A DNA stretch of 64,000 nucleotides from Umbilicaria muhlenbergii (taxonomy: Eukaryota > Ascomycota > Lecanoromycetes > Umbilicariales > Umbilicariaceae): NCBI GenBank assembly GCA_000611775.1, contig KK106984.1:2142580-2206579 (forward strand). The letters run 5' to 3'. Below the pieces are notes generated by a model, which was given only the letters and a program-made list of their open reading frames with translations, searched no databases and was not told the DNA's origin. The position numbers and the translations under genes were made by a program. This document shows, piece by piece, positions 19,839 through 33,915 of the stretch. Every line of letters begins with the position of its first letter. The stretch's first letter is position 1.

Positions 19839-22700
19839 TTTTCCTCACTTTTTCAAAGAAGCTGTCACCCTCAACACTCAGCAATAACAAGAGGTAGATA
19901 AAAGGCTTCTTGAGTGTAAAAGTGTAACACAGAGCTCACATAAAGACATTTTCTGACCCTCAGCATGTTGTCAAACATTCATCAAAGAAGTGAACATTTG
20001 AAGTAAAAGAAAAGCGCCTTGCAAGTGTAATTAAAGTGAAGTTCTTTGTTCAAGAATTCAGAGCTTCTTTCACTGTTCACCTTAATGTCTTCTTTATTAT
20101 CAATTCAGCATGTCTTCATTCTTCAGTGAAGGTGTACTCTCACTCCTTTTAATCTTGATCCTCTTCATCAAGGTTTCTCAATCATCACTGATGTTCAGGC
20201 CTTCATAACTTCACTTGAGCATTTTCATTTTCATATGACTGTATAGTCAGCTCATGTTCTTTGAGTCTGTCTCACAGGTCACTCTTCTGAAGATGTTTAT
20301 CAGCATGTTTTTTAATTCATTCATCTCCTTCTTTGTTTCCTTTGAGAACTTAATGACTTCATTCATCATGCTGCTTTCTTTCATATCCTTCATCATGTTG
20401 ATCATTACTCTTAAATGTTCAGACAGTCTTTTCACCTTATTCATCATACTACTCATATTTTCACTGAGAATCACTCTCAAGGCCTTCCTTTCTTCTTTAT
20501 TGAAGTGAGCTTCAGTAAAGCTATCAACACTCTGTTGCAGTTTAACATCTGAAAAGGACTTCTCTCATGTCTTATGTTTCTTCATGTCTGATGTAGTTGA
20601 TGTGATTTCATCAACATTCTTCAGGCTCTTACCTGTCATTATCTTGATCACCTTGAAGTCTTCAGCTGACAGTTTTTAACTCACTGATAATTCTCTCTGC
20701 ATTCAAGTGATTTTCTTTCAATTCTTGTCATTCTTTCAGAAAGCTGTTTGACTCTTCTTTTTTCCTTCAGAGTTTATGAATTCATACATCTTCTTTCATA
20801 TCTTATTGTATAATTATTTCTTGTTCTTTATGACTGCTTTGACTTTCACTGCAGGTTTAAAGCTTGGCCTCATCTTTCTCATTCACTCAGTTGAATCAAA
20901 GTCTGCATCTCAATGTGCTGCATGTTTTGCTGATGATATCTCATTTTTTATTATCTCTGCAGTCAGGATGTCTGTCAATCTTATATACTTTAAAGATTAA
21001 GTTGAAGTGTCATTCTTCTTGTAGTCTTTTCAGTTAAATTTTTTCATCATTATTGATCAGTCTGTAAACACTTCACTTGAAGGTTGAGTCCTCTGTTTTG
21101 TCATTATCTTTGTACTGACTGCTTTTCCTACTCTATAGACTCTTACTTGATACTCAAGTCTCAGTATTTGAACTCATTCTTTAATAAACCTCAGATCTTT
21201 CTTCTCTGCCTTCATGAACATCATTTCAGGAGCTTTGATCAGAAGTGTAAGCTTATTCATGAGTATTCACTGTGATGAAAGGTATGAAGGCGTCACACTT
21301 GTGATTATAAAATGATGTTTGATATCTTTGATTGAAAGTGAAGGCTTGTTCAAGGGTGTTCACTGTGATGAAAGATGTGAAGGCGTCACACTTGTGATTG
21401 TAGAATAATTTTTGATATGAGAGGTGAGCTCTGTGACATCAAGCTTATCTGTTATTATCTTTATCAGAGTGATAGCTCATCCTGTCTGCTCATGTGAAGA
21501 TTGCTTGAATATGCTGAAGTCTTCAGCTTTGAAACCTTCAAGGTCTGACAAGTTTAATGTCTTTAAATGTGCTTCAGTTGTCCCCCTCACTCAATGTTCA
21601 GTGATTGAACTGAGGAACAGACTGGTAGAAGGTCTTGTTGATGACAAATCTTGCAGTTTATAAGCTTTCAGGCTTGCATAGGCGGGCTGAATCATGATGA
21701 GATCAGTAGTTGCAAGTGGTATGAGTATCATAAAGATGAGTGCAATTGAGGTGAGTGTGACTGAGGCATGTACATGTGAGGTGAGTGTAATTGAGGCAGG
21801 TGAAAATGAGGTGATTTAACTCTTTCTTTCTTTCCTTTCTCTCATTCCTCTCAATATCACTTTAACTTTATTCTTATCAATTTGCTCTGAATTAGTTTCC
21901 TCACTCTTTGCTTTCTCTTTCAGAGCAGCCTTTTGATGTTTCATATCATCTCAGTTATTCTTATGATGTTTCTCTGCAGTTAAGCACTTCACTTCTGTTT
22001 TAATGATTTAATCTGCTTTCTTTCTCCTTTCTCCTTCTGAGCTGTCACTGTAGTATGTGAACATTGACTCATCCTCACCCTCACTGAGCTCAATGATGTG
22101 TGAGTGTTTCTTCATAATAGTAGCCTGAGCTTGAGATCATTCTGACTGGCAGCAGTAGAGTTTGTTTAAATTTAAGACTTGATTTATGTTGTCTTTTCAT
22201 GTTAAGTAAAGCTTATGAGCTTCTGCAAAGTTGTAATTAATATTGAAGTTCTCTTCTGTGCTGACAAAGCTGTTTAGTGTGAGACTTCATTCAAGTCTGC
22301 CTTGCTGATCTCCTTTTAACCTATAGATGTTTGAGTCATGAGGTCAGTTGAATCATCATTTTAATTCTTTCATGAGGTGGTGATATAGTTCATATGAAAT
22401 AAATTGTAAGAGCAGAACTACTGTGTAAATGAGATCTTTCACTGATGAAATGCTCTCACATATCTCTTATAATATGAAAGCTTCACCTGATGATGACAGC
22501 TCAGCATTTCACAATTCAGAATCATGTTGATGTATTAAGAAAATTTGCTTACTTGTAAGGTGATGATTTCATGTCTGCTCACTGCTTGACTGTTTTTAAG
22601 CACTTTTTTCAGTTATGTCTTGCAATGCAACAAGCGCTCTGATATCACAAAACCACTGCGTGCAAAGAATGAGTAATGTAACATGTAAGCAAAGCTATTA
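19839..22700 (-). other. Extra 3' region of Gypsy-1 (third ORF or remnant of another element)
   Basis: Roughly 2.9 kb downstream of the integrase inside Gypsy-1. On the minus strand parts of it have coiled-coil-like Lys/Glu/Met-rich composition (20247-20480). A tRNA-Met-type primer-site motif lies at its upstream edge (22637-22649). It contains a 93-bp tandem repeat. I cannot tell whether it is a native extra ORF or a piece of another LTR element. Confidence 0.4.
21251..21424. repeat. Two-copy 93-bp tandem repeat inside Gypsy-1
   Basis: Units start at 21251 and 21344. Both carry TTCACTGTGATGAAAG and AAGGCGTCACACTTGTGATT. Confidence 0.82.
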
Positions 22701-25700
22701 TAACCTGTAGGTTACTTTTATGAAGGTTTGCCTCTGATTTTATCAGTGACAATCTTCTCAATCAGCTCATGTTCTCTCTTATACTCTTTTATCAGATTCT
22801 TCAAATTCCTTAACAGATCCTCATCATATCATTAATCATGTACAGATGAGTAATCCTTTCATCTGATTAAGTATTTTGTTATGCTTTTATCTTTCTTAAT
22901 CTTTCAGTTCCTCTTACCTATCAGCTTTTCTACCTCATAATCATGTCATTTTAAATTGAACTCTTTTATTGATGATGAGTTATTCAGTTGATCTGTACAC
23001 TCATAAAGGTCCTCCTCTTTAAGCGCTGACTTCAACTGAGCTATGAACATTATCAGGTGTATTTTTCAGTTCACTGATATGTTTAAATAATAAGTGAGGA
23101 GGCCTACTTTTTTTGTTATTTTAAGTGAATCAGCCCTTTGATTGAAGAGCTTTCAGTTTATTATAGATGAGAGTGTATACCTCTTATGAAGTTTTATAAA
23201 GACCTCATCATCAACCTTCATTAACAACAGTTAATGATGCTTGTCATATTGTATCTTCACTTGAAAGTTAATAAAATTCACTGCTTCTTCAGCTTTCTTT
23301 CATATGATCACTCTGTCTTTGATGAAATCAGAGTCTGTCATTTCACTTTCTTCTTTTAACATGAAGAGAGTGTCTCTCAGCTTGAATTCATATATCATCT
23401 CATCTGATGATAACTCAGTTGATGTGTTCTTCTGCTTGTTGAGCTCTGATCTTAGTCTTGAAAGATACTTCACTCAATTCACCTCAGGATTTTCAGTTAA
23501 AAAGTATTAAAGTGTTATCTTCACAGTTTGATTGATTCTTTCTGATTGTTCATTCATTTAAGGATGATATGCTGTTGAGGTCAACATTTTTATCTTCAGT
23601 CTCATTGTTAATCCTTTTCAGAAATCTGACATAAACTTAAAGTCTCAGTCTGATATGATGATGTCTGAGACTCCTCAGTCTGTGAAGCCTTCTAGCAGGA
23701 CTCTTGCTCAGTCTTTCACTGTGTATGTACTTTTCTCTGAAAGTAAAGTCACCTTCTTGAAGATCTTGTCTGTGATTGAGAGTGCAACATCAAACTCCTC
23801 TTCTGTTGTCAGCAAGACTAGAATAAAGTTTATTGTGATAATTTTGAAGGGGATGTTCTTTGTAATGATTGACATCATTAATCTGTATACAGCGTGCCTC
23901 TTGATTTGATTGAGCTGACATTGATAACAATGATTGATGTATCTCTTGAGCCGCCTAGATAGCTTTCTTAAGTAAAGGTTGCTCATCACTGCATCATATG
24001 CTTAATGAAATCTGCAGTGATGATTATCATCATGTGTTAACTCAAAGATCTTCTTCTTTAATGTTTTTAAAATGCACAGCTGTCTTCTCTCATTGAGTTT
24101 CTGATAGTAGATTAACCTGTCAATTCAACAGAATTGAATGTTTTTCAGAGGCTCTGACTCTGCTGCCTCTTTTTGATCCTCAGTGTGCTTCTTCAATGCA
24201 CTCAGTATCTTGCTTCATTGTTTATCTTCTTCATATGCTTTCTTCAGCTTGGCCTGATAATTCTGTGACAGTTTCATCAAGCTTACTTGAAAGGTGAACA
24301 CTTCATCAAGGGTGCCCTCATCTGATGATGTTTCAACTCACTCATCAGCAGTTTTACTCAAGAGCTTGAATAATGCATCTGATATGATATGCTGCTTCCC
24401 TGGTCAGAACCTAATGTCTAGGTTGAAAGTTGACATGTATTGAGATGCTCTCATTAAGTGTAGGTTGACTTTGTCTGTAGATGAGAAGAACAAGGTCATT
24501 TGCTTTGTTATAAAGATAATCACTGAGTGATTGATGTAGATTATGATGAGTTTGATGCAGCTCTTCATTATGTGCCTTATTTTTTAAAGTGTTCATATCA
24601 GAGCTGTCACTTTCAGTTCTGTAAGTCAGTAGCTCCTCTCCGTGTTATTTAATAACTTAAATAGGAACATCACTGGTTTAATGCTTTTTTTAGAGAAGTC
24701 ATTTCCCAAAGGATCTCCCTTAACATGATATATCATTATATCAAACCCTCACTGCTTAGAGTTGTTTAAGTCAATGTATAATTGCCTTAACTGATTGAAA
24801 AAGATGAGAAATGTTGACTTCTCAAAGCACTTCTGTAGAAGCTTGAAGGATTCCCTTTTTATGACTGTTGAAGTGAGAGTGATCTTCTTTGTATAAGCTC
24901 TTCAGTCATGATCACTTTTAACTGAGCAGTGTTTGAGGAGTTCTGTCTTTTAATGTTGAAGAGGTTCTACTATCTGAGTGTAGTACACTATGTATTGCTG
25001 AAGTCATTCAGTCAAGCCTAAGTAGATTTTCAATGAATTGAGAGTCTCAGGGAACTTCAGGTTTTTCAGAGTCATTATTTTCTCCTCTGCAGTAGAATGA
25101 CTGAATTCATTGATTCTTTGTCTTAACAAAGTCACACTGAGGTATTCTATGAAGGACTTTATTCCTTTTAAGCTTATCCTCATGTCTTGAAATAACTTCA
25201 GTATTACTCAGAGGTGAGCTGCGTGTTCTTTTAACTCTTGAGAGTAAATTATGATATCATCTATGTAGCCTTTAGAGAAGGATTTAAATGAGTGTAGTAA
25301 GCTGTTTATTTTACACTGTATATAAGAAGGTGAATTCTTGAACCTCATGATTATCATGTTAAACCTCTCTGAGCCTCAATGAGAGATTACTGTTAACTTA
25401 TGTCAGTCTTCTTCTTTTATTAATCATTGATGAAAGAAGCTGATGCAGTTCATAATGCTTATGAACTTCAACCCGTGTACTGCTGATATGATTTCACTTT
25501 GTAGTGATATAAGGTAGGTGTTCATGATCATTATTTTATTCAGATCATGAATGTCAATGATTACTCTTTCTTTTCTTGTAAGCTTCTTCTCTGAATCAGA
25601 AAACACTGTCTTTCATATCACAAAGACTGAGAAGTTAAAGGGAGTAAATTCATTAAATCAGGACATTCTTTCTTGCTCATGCATCTTATTAAACTCCTCA

Positions 25701-28699
25701 TCTATAATCACTCATTCATTTGAACCCGTTGAATAGACATGATGAGAAAGTTTAGCAGCAGTAGACATATTTCAATCAATTATAAAAGATATCAATAAGT
25801 ACTCTTCTGATGAAATGTCAATAATATCTTCAGTATCAGTTCAGATTCTAGAGAAAGCATTTATGACTTTTGACAGCACAGCTACTGCCTCAGCATCCTC
25901 ATAAACTGTAACCTTATTAAGAAGCTTAGTCTCTGACTTATTTAAATTTACTTTGATTGAAGTATACTTTGCTGTCAAGAAATGATCTTTCATGTCAACA
26001 GGATAACACTCTTCTTCCTTATATTCAGTAATGATTCTCATGTGAGTGCATCATGATAATATCCTCTTCTGCTTTGAAGTGTTTTGAACGCATATAAAGA
26101 GTATGTTGAAGTTCATTATGTGAGTGTATGCTCCCTTGAGATCAGGTTCAAAGAGGAAGTCTTTATTCAGAAGTGAAGCATAATCATGAACTTTCACTGA
26201 GATCTTGTATGTTGATCTTGAAGATATGATTAACCTTTTCACTGTTTTAACAACCTGTCACACCCTGATGTTGTCTTTCACTGTTACTTGAATTGATGCA
26301 ATTAAATCTCAGCAGCTTCAGATTATCATCCTTTCTTCAGATAAATTTAAACAGATTCTTTCAGATGTCAGTATGTTAATTCTCATCAAGAACTTCATCT
26401 TCAGATTATCTACAACATGAGCTTCCCTTCTCATGTGTGCCTTTGATGATTTGTCATTTATCATTTCATCAAGGAACACATCAAGAATGATGTACTCATC
26501 ACTGATGTAACAAGTTGAGCTGATGCCGTGAACGCTTATGAGTTTATTTACTCAAAGCACTTTCATCTCAGGGAGAGTTTCTTTAAAGAAGGACTGATCT
26601 ATCAATGACATTATGTAATTGAAGTTTACACAAATCAGGATGATGAGACCTTCCATTGAGAAAAATGCTGATGTGATGACATAATGTCACTTGTTGAAGA
26701 TCATCTCATTTTCAGTGAGCTTTGAGGTGTCTGACTTAATGACTGAGAGGTTAATCTTGAGTGATGTATCTTCACTCATCATGAGGTTTACTTCTTGAGT
26801 GAGTGACTTCACCTTTGATCTTTTCTTTATGAATTCAAAAGACCTCATAGTATCAGCTCTTATTGAGTCTTTTGAAATGACTTCATTCATTTGAATAATT
26901 GTATTCAAAAGCCTCTTTCCTTTGACTTGACATTTACTCACGTGGTGATGAAGCTTGTTGTTTAAGATAAAGGTGAATGCACATCTTCTATAAGTGTAAA
27001 TAGTAGGCTTTGAAGAGCTTTTCATGTAATAAATCTTAATATAATTCATGTTCACTTGAGGTCCTGACAGTTTATTCTCCTGACCTTTGAAGTGTTTCAT
27101 CTTCAATTGACTGAGTGCTGAAGCTTGATTCTCATTATCTCTGAGCTGTAGCAGATTATCAAATTGATTCATTTAAAATGCATGATAATCATAAGCTTTT
27201 GATACATCATAGCTGAGTTCTCAATCATTCTCAGAGTAGAACTCATCAGGATACCTGTGATACATTATTTAAAAAAAGTTGTAATTATTTCAGTTATCAT
27301 AACCTCATTGACTCTGATAATTGTTTCAGTTTTCTTGAAACCCTCAATTGTTTGACCTTTCATAAGATTAATTCAGAGTTGCTTCAGTCATATCTGTAGT
27401 GATCTGAAGTTGTTCAGAGTGTGACTCTGCTTGAATTTAAGTCATCAACTGAGGTTCAGATGAAGCTCCTTGATTCTGTTGTGAAGAATTGTAAGTGTTG
27501 TTCATTGCAAACAGAAGAGACTGATTAAGTGAAAACTGATACTGATTAAGAAATGATGTTTGAATAGGAAATTAAGCTTGATTAAGGTATTAAAGTTGAT
27601 TGAGACACTGATAGAAAGATCAGTTGTTCTGAAAAGATTTAAAAGAGTAAAAAGAATTATAAAAAAAGTCTTAATCTCTTTAATATCCTTGATATCCTTG
27701 TCTTCCTCTATTATAAAAGTTAAACTCATTTTAATTAAAAGGTTGATTCATTAATTTGTCATTTCTTTCCCTGTATCTTTCTTGTTCTTTATCATTGACT
27801 CAACCTCAATTCATGAAGTTGTTTGATTTATCTTGAGGTTTATTATTTTAATCTTGATGTTCTGTTGACTTAATAATGTTCTGTTTACACTTCTTCATTG
27901 CATTTCACATCTCTCTTCAACTTTTTAGTTCTTCAGAGAACTCTTGAAGTGTGGTTTCTGACTTGAGCATTGTCATGACTGTTTAAAGCTTGATGTCTAG
28001 ACCTTGTCAGACTCAAGTGAGTTGAGTTAAAAGATCAGTTATGCCTGCTGCTTGAGCATACCTCATCATGTTTTGCAAATAGCCTTGAGGTTCCCTGTTG
28101 TTATAAGCATCTGAAAGAGAGTAGTGTTCCTTGTTAAGCTGTTTCAAGGCCTTCATCATCATTATCTTGAAGTGTTTTGCTAATTTAGAAGTGAACTCTG
28201 TAAAAGGTATGTTTCTTAAAGTTCATTAAGTGAAGTCATTGAGTTCCTGTAGATATCAGTTCAAGATGTTATCTTAAAGACATGTAAATAAATTCTCTGT
28301 CACCTTCTCTTCTTCTACAAGGAGGGCATAGTCTTTGATTCATTTAATAAAAGTGTAGACTTCTCAATAGATAGTTTCTTTAAAGTTGAAGATAATGTCT
28401 TCAGTTTCATATGATTCTGAAATGTCAGAATGGAAGAAATCAAGGTCTGAAGCTCAGAAGTTAACAGAAGCTGCTACATGCAGAGTTGAATCTGTTGAAC
28501 TCAACACACTTAAAGGACCTGATGAACCTTGCAGGTTAAACACTGAGTGAAGCTTCTCATCAAAAAGTTGAAACAAAACTTGAATTTGCTCTGAAGAAAA
28601 GGTGATGAATGCATGTGAATTATGAGTTGATGAGCTGAACTCAGAAGCTCCTGTATTTGATGATTCATCTTAATTAATCATTCTGATTTGTGTCTGAAT

Positions 28700-28960
28700 T
28701 TGCTTAAGTTGATGTTTAAAATCTAGGTGTTCTCATTCTGCTCATTTTAACTTTAAGCATACTCATTTTAAATATTCTTGTTTGAATTGTTCTTGTTCAA
28801 GATGTTGTCATTTATCTTGTTTCAACTTTAAGTGTTCTCATTTAAGGCACTCTTGTTGTAAACATTCTTGTTTCAGATGTTCTTATTTCAGATGTTTCAG
28901 CTTTAAGTGTTCTTCTTCTAGCAGGTGTCATTTCTTCTCAAGGTTTTATTCCTTGAAATG
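28700..28960 (-). repeat. Degenerate short-unit repeat encoding a coiled coil in Gypsy-1 gag
   Basis: Short words such as TGTTCTCATTT, CATTCTTGTTT and TGTTCTTATTTCAG recur about every 15 to 45 bases. On the minus strand they encode Glu/Gln/Leu/Lys-rich units of coiled-coil type, in the position of gag. Confidence 0.65.
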
Positions 28961-30079
28961 TTGAGCACGTCTTTCACTGCCTCTGTGAGTGAATTTCTTT
29001 TAATCATGTTCATCTCTGATCTTGTGTATAAGTCATCATTGAGCGTCTGCTTGATCTTGTGTTAATATATCTTCTCATGTCAACAATTCTTGTTCCTTCA
29101 GAAGAACATTGATTAGCTCTTTTTCTGCAGATATTCTTTCATAACTGAATGCTCTTTGTTTATTAACCTGAATTGAAGTTAGTTCTGACTTTTTACTCTT
29201 TTCTTTCAGCACTTCCTCTTCAATCTTAGTCAATCAAATTATTTCTTCTTTTGCAGAGGACTCTTCAGAGGGAAGGTTGATGATAAATTGATACATTTCA
29301 ACTGATGTGAAGTCTGTAGTGAACTGAGCTTCTTCTTTCAATGAAAAGGCTGTTGAGGATCAAGATGCTTCAGTGATTGCTGTTGCAGACTCTGAAGAAA
29401 TTTCTGATAAACTTGTAAAGGTTTTATCTTGAGTAGAGAGTGATTCTGTTGAAGCTCATGTGATGAAGGGTTCTGTTATTGATGAGACACTGAACAGAGG
29501 TAAGTCATTCACTTGAAAGAGTGCAATGAAGTAAGAAATCTCTCTGAGGGTAAAAGTTTTGATATGAAATCTGCTAAAAATGATGTGAAGAGGACTGCCT
29601 CTAATATGATCAATTAATCACTTTGAAGAAAACTTAAGCTTTGAAGTTCTTTGATTGAATGAACTTCTGATAAAGCTTATGAATATTACTGATGCTTCTT
29701 AAAGATTTTTAATAGTTGACCTTGATCTTCCTGTTGATTCAGGGGACGGCTCATAAGGGTAGTATCAATGAACAATTTTCATGCAGAGATGATCAGTCTC
29801 TCTTAAAATTCTCACATTTGAAATTTCAGAGATTACAAATCAATGAAACTGATGCCTCAGAGTTATAATGTTATCATTAAGCTCAGGTAGTTCTTCTGAA
29901 TTCAGTTTATCTGTCTCAAGAAGGTAATAAGGAAGTAGTGATCAATTAAGCAAGTCAGTTAATGTTAAGTTGACAGGTTCAATAATGTCACCTGAGCTGA
30001 CAGAGAACTGATTGTTCACTGAAGCAAACTGATTTCTATTTAAAGACAGAGGACTTGAAAATCAGGTATTGTTATCAAA

Positions 30080-30201
30080 TGCTAAGATTACATCTTTCAT
30101 TTATTGAGTTGTAAAAAGCTTGCTTTCATTTTCTAGCAAGATGTTTAACTTTTATGCTCAAGAAGACTAAACTTATTTGAGAAAGTAAATAATTCATAAC
30201 A
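30080..30201 (-). repeat. Gypsy-1 5' LTR (122 bp)
   Basis: It aligns with 19717-19838 and is followed at 30202 by the second copy of the ATGAT duplication. Confidence 0.9.
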
Positions 30202-31234
30202 ATGATGACCTGATAAGTGATTGATCATGTAGGGTGAGGATGTGAAACTGCATTAAAGTAAGACTGATCACATGCTTTCATTTAATTGTGATGATATTAC
30301 ACCTGACAGTAAGCTCTTCTTCCTAACATAAACATCAAAATCAAAATGTTTATCATAAGTTTAAAATGCTCTTCTCTTGTGTTTCTTCTTCATCATCTCT
30401 TTTATGACATGTTGTCATACTTCTCATGACTTTTTCACAGCTCATTGAGTGACTTGATGACTTCATGATGTCATCCTCATTGCAGAGGTGTTCACCTCAT
30501 GAAGAGAGCATCATGAAGCTTGCAGCTCACAGTTTAACATTCTTGCAGTGTCATACTTCCTGTCATATATCATATGAATATTAACATGATATATAAGCAA
30601 TCAATAATTGAACTCTTGAACTCATGATCATGAATAATGATGAAGATCTGTCTTCATCAGAGAAGCCTGTTGATCTCTGAGCTCAGTGTGATGAGGAGGG
30701 CTCTGAGTCAGAGTCAATGAATGAAACTGTGATGATTGACACCTTCAAGAAGAGATGAGGAAACAGAGTGATAAAACTGACTGTTCAGCATCTGAAGAGG
30801 ATCAAGTGTTTATCTCTGAGTGACATCTTCAGCAGCAGTTCCTGCTCTGTGTGATGTCACAATGATACCTCACTGCTGATGTGCATGCAGCAGGGCCATC
30901 ATCATGAGCATGTGATTTAAGAGAATCTCAGTCACATGCTGTCAGATACTGCTCACTGTGACTCTTGCAGAAGAGTTGAAGTTGATCAGTGCTTCATATC
31001 ACAAGTTAATTCAGCCTGCACTTGTTGCATATTGCTTCACAACCCTCATGATTAATGCATGATGAAGTTTTTAATCATCACTGCTTCAGCCTCTGAGAGC
31101 TCTGATGTTGTTGTTCTGTGCATGCATGCTTATGATGACAGAAGGAATGACAGCACACTGTAAGTTTACTTTTCTTAATCCTCTTTCATTTTGTTTCATT
31201 TAATATGAATATGATGTACTTGTCATATTTATGA

Positions 31235-31310
31235 CATTTTATCATACTGTTGTATATACAACATTTTGTCATACTGCTGTACTGTTGCACTGTTGTATTA
31301 TTAACATGTT
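31235..31310. repeat. Stretch resembling the ATACTGTTGTACTGT repeats of the Gypsy-2 LTR
   Basis: Repeated CATACTG/TGTACTGTTG words as in the tip of the Gypsy-2 LTRs (compare 19580-19625 and 37921-37960). Could be an LTR fragment or an independent simple repeat. Confidence 0.4.
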
Positions 31311-33735
31311 AATTGTCATATAGCATCTGACAGCTGATCAATTCCTCATGTCATTATCTTTTATCAGTCACTACTGACATTCTTCATGTCTCTCACAGCT
31401 GCTTTTCAACATGAGTTTCTTAATTCTCTTGAGGTTGAAATGTGTTAATTCAGTAATTCTGAGGAGCTCATTTAAGCTCTTGCTGTCTTGCTGAAAAGCA
31501 CTGCTCATGGTCTCTGCATCCTTAATGCTCATTAATCTCATCATCATCAAGAGTACATCAAACTCTGTGAACACTGACATGTTGAGGAGATGAGGTTGAA
31601 GACTTCATTAAATAATAATGAAGAAGAATTTAAGATGACAGAAGACAAGTAGATAAATGAAAATAACTTAACATGACATTAATGAGGAGTTGAGTGCAAG
31701 ATGTTGATCTCAGATTCATTTTAATCTTCAGATCTGAAATGAAATGCTTCTGCACTTAAATGTTCTCTGCAATGTGACACGTCTGTGATAATGTAGTTCA
31801 TGCAGTAATTCTATTAAAGATCTCATCATAACATCATAGTGTCATAATCTTTGTCATACTTGTTGTAAAACACAGGCTCTGTCATAAGAGATCAGGTTAA
31901 CAAAGCTGACAAAGTTTTCAATTTTTAAGACTCATGACTTTTGTGACAGCTTCTCAATCAACCTTGAAGGATCACATCTTAAGACTCACTTGAATTTTTG
32001 TTTGTCAGAGTTGTCAGCATGAAATTTCTGCATTTTTGTCTTTACATTACAGATGAAGTGTGTTGATTTTCATGTGTCATCTCACACTTGATCTGTCAGC
32101 TTTCATTTGATGAGGTATTGAAGCCTGTCATCATGAATGCAGTTATTCACAATTGCCTTGACTTCTCACTCATCATCTCAGTTGAGTAGTAGGTCTTTTC
32201 CTGTTAATGCAGAAAACACATGATGTGTGTCTTGAAATGACTTCAATAAAGTGATGTTGAATATGTTATAGATGTTTTGATCCTCTGAGAGGTCAAGTTC
32301 ATATGATGATTAACTTATCACACATCATATCATGAATGAGCTGAGTTTTTTTCAATGCAGTTTCTTCATCTGCTTGTTCACTGACACATTCTTTTCATTA
32401 ATCAGTATTAAATCACCTTCTTTGAATGTTATCTCTGTTCAGCGCTGATTATAATAGTTTGCATACATTTCATTAACCTGTCATAACTGCTTTTAAGCTG
32501 TTGCAATTTAATCTTGAAGCTGCTGTGCATCTGCATAAGGTTTTATTTGTTCATGTGAGTGCTGTATAAATGATCTACTTAGGCTCATCTGAGGGTCTCA
32601 CTTTAAGTTAAGCTGAAAGGGGCTCTTTCCTGTAGCAGCATGTATGAAGTTGTTGTATGAAAACTCTGCACAAAGTAAGAGCTTCACTCAGTCCTCTTGC
32701 TGCTCATTAATAAATATGTGTAAATACATCTTCAGAGACTGATTCTGCCTCTCTGTTTGATCATCAGTTTGCAGGTGAAAAGCTGTTGACATGTTATAAT
32801 GACACTGCATGTGAAAGCAGAAGCTGATTCACTGCTCTGATGTAAACAACTTATCTCTGTCTGTGATTAAAACTTTTGACATGTCATGATGCTTGATTAT
32901 GTCCTGAATAAACACTTCAATGAAGTCAGCAACTGACATTATCTTCTGTATTAAAATATAATGAGCTATTTTGATCAACTTATCAATTATGACAAGGATT
33001 GAATCTCATGTCATACTTTCATATGTGCTGCTCAGTGGCAAATTCATAATGAAGTTCATTGTCACTGTATGTCATGACTCAGTTGAGACTGACAATGAGT
33101 TTAATAACTTATATGATTTGTAATGAGCTGACTTCACCTTTTGAAATTTGACACAGTCATGACAGTAACATCATACATCTCTGACAGTATCAGGTCAGTC
33201 ATAAGATCACTGCATTAATTTTGTAATTCTTGACTTCCTGAAATGATCTGCAAAGACATCATCATGAAATCAATTGATTACTGCATTGCAGAGGGCAGAG
33301 TTCTGTAGAATGTAAACTTTACTGTCATAATATACAACATCCTCAATTTCCTCTCAACATTTCATTACATCAGAGAGTATTGTTATCATATTTGTCATTT
33401 CTGACTCAGTCAAGTTGTTTTTATTCTTAAGAGGGGTAGTTAATCCCTGTCATACTCATCATATCAAACCATCTTTTGACTGTTCAGTATGAATTGTATG
33501 TTCAAGTTATTTAATAAACATTCTTATATAAGCTGTTATCTCCTCATTTAGAGGTGAATGAGTAGACATGAGCTGAAGCACTTCAACAGTGTCAACAGAA
33601 GAAGTGCTATTCTTAATTTAAAAGTTAATAAGAACATGACTTGCATCACTGTTCATAATTACAGTGCTTGCTGCATTATTTTTAATTGAGTGCTGCTCAG
33701 GTTCTGCATACTCAAGCTTTCTCATTCAGTCATGA

Positions 33736-33915
33736 CTTGCTTCTTAAGCATATAGGTCATGAACTGCTGATGTTTCAGTTGTATCATCAACTTCAGTATT
33801 CATCATATTAATATGTTCATCACGGCTTGCTTCTTAAGCATGTAGGTCATGAACTGCTGATGTTTCAGTCATGCTGTCAACTTCAGTATTCATCATACTG
33901 ATATTATTCATTGTG
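33736..33915 (-). repeat. Two-copy 90-bp tandem repeat in Gypsy-2 pol
   Basis: Units 33736-33825 and 33826-33915 share CTTGCTTCTTAAGCAT, GGTCATGAACTGCTGATG and AACTTCAGTATTCATCAT. A period of 90 is a multiple of three. It lies between the RNase H and integrase regions. Confidence 0.85.

Larger units (their letters stand above)
19717..30201 (-). mobile_element. Gypsy LTR retrotransposon fossil 'Gypsy-1', inserted in Gypsy-2 (youngest layer)
   Basis: Two 122-bp LTRs (30080-30201 is 5', 19717-19838 is 3' on the minus strand) are flanked by a perfect 5-bp duplication, ATGAT (19712-19716 and 30202-30206). Total 10.5 kb. Parts from its 5' end: gag-like ORF1 with a Gln/Glu-rich coiled-coil stretch (about 29.5-27.3 kb; coil at 28700-28960), a C2H2-like finger and protease region (27.17-26.1 kb), reverse transcriptase (about 25.65-24.9 kb), RNase H (about 24.7-24.2 kb) and integrase with an H2C2 finger near 23930-23960 (about 24.0-22.8 kb). 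About 3 kb of further sequence lies between integrase and the 3' LTR, which is unusual for the family. A purine-rich stretch abuts the 3' LTR. Broken, with dozens of lesions. Confidence 0.87.

Noticed and set aside
28700-28960. CRISPR-like array of short repeats
   Set aside because: Units are degenerate, spacing is irregular, and the minus strand encodes a coiled-coil stretch in the gag position. The genome is fungal.
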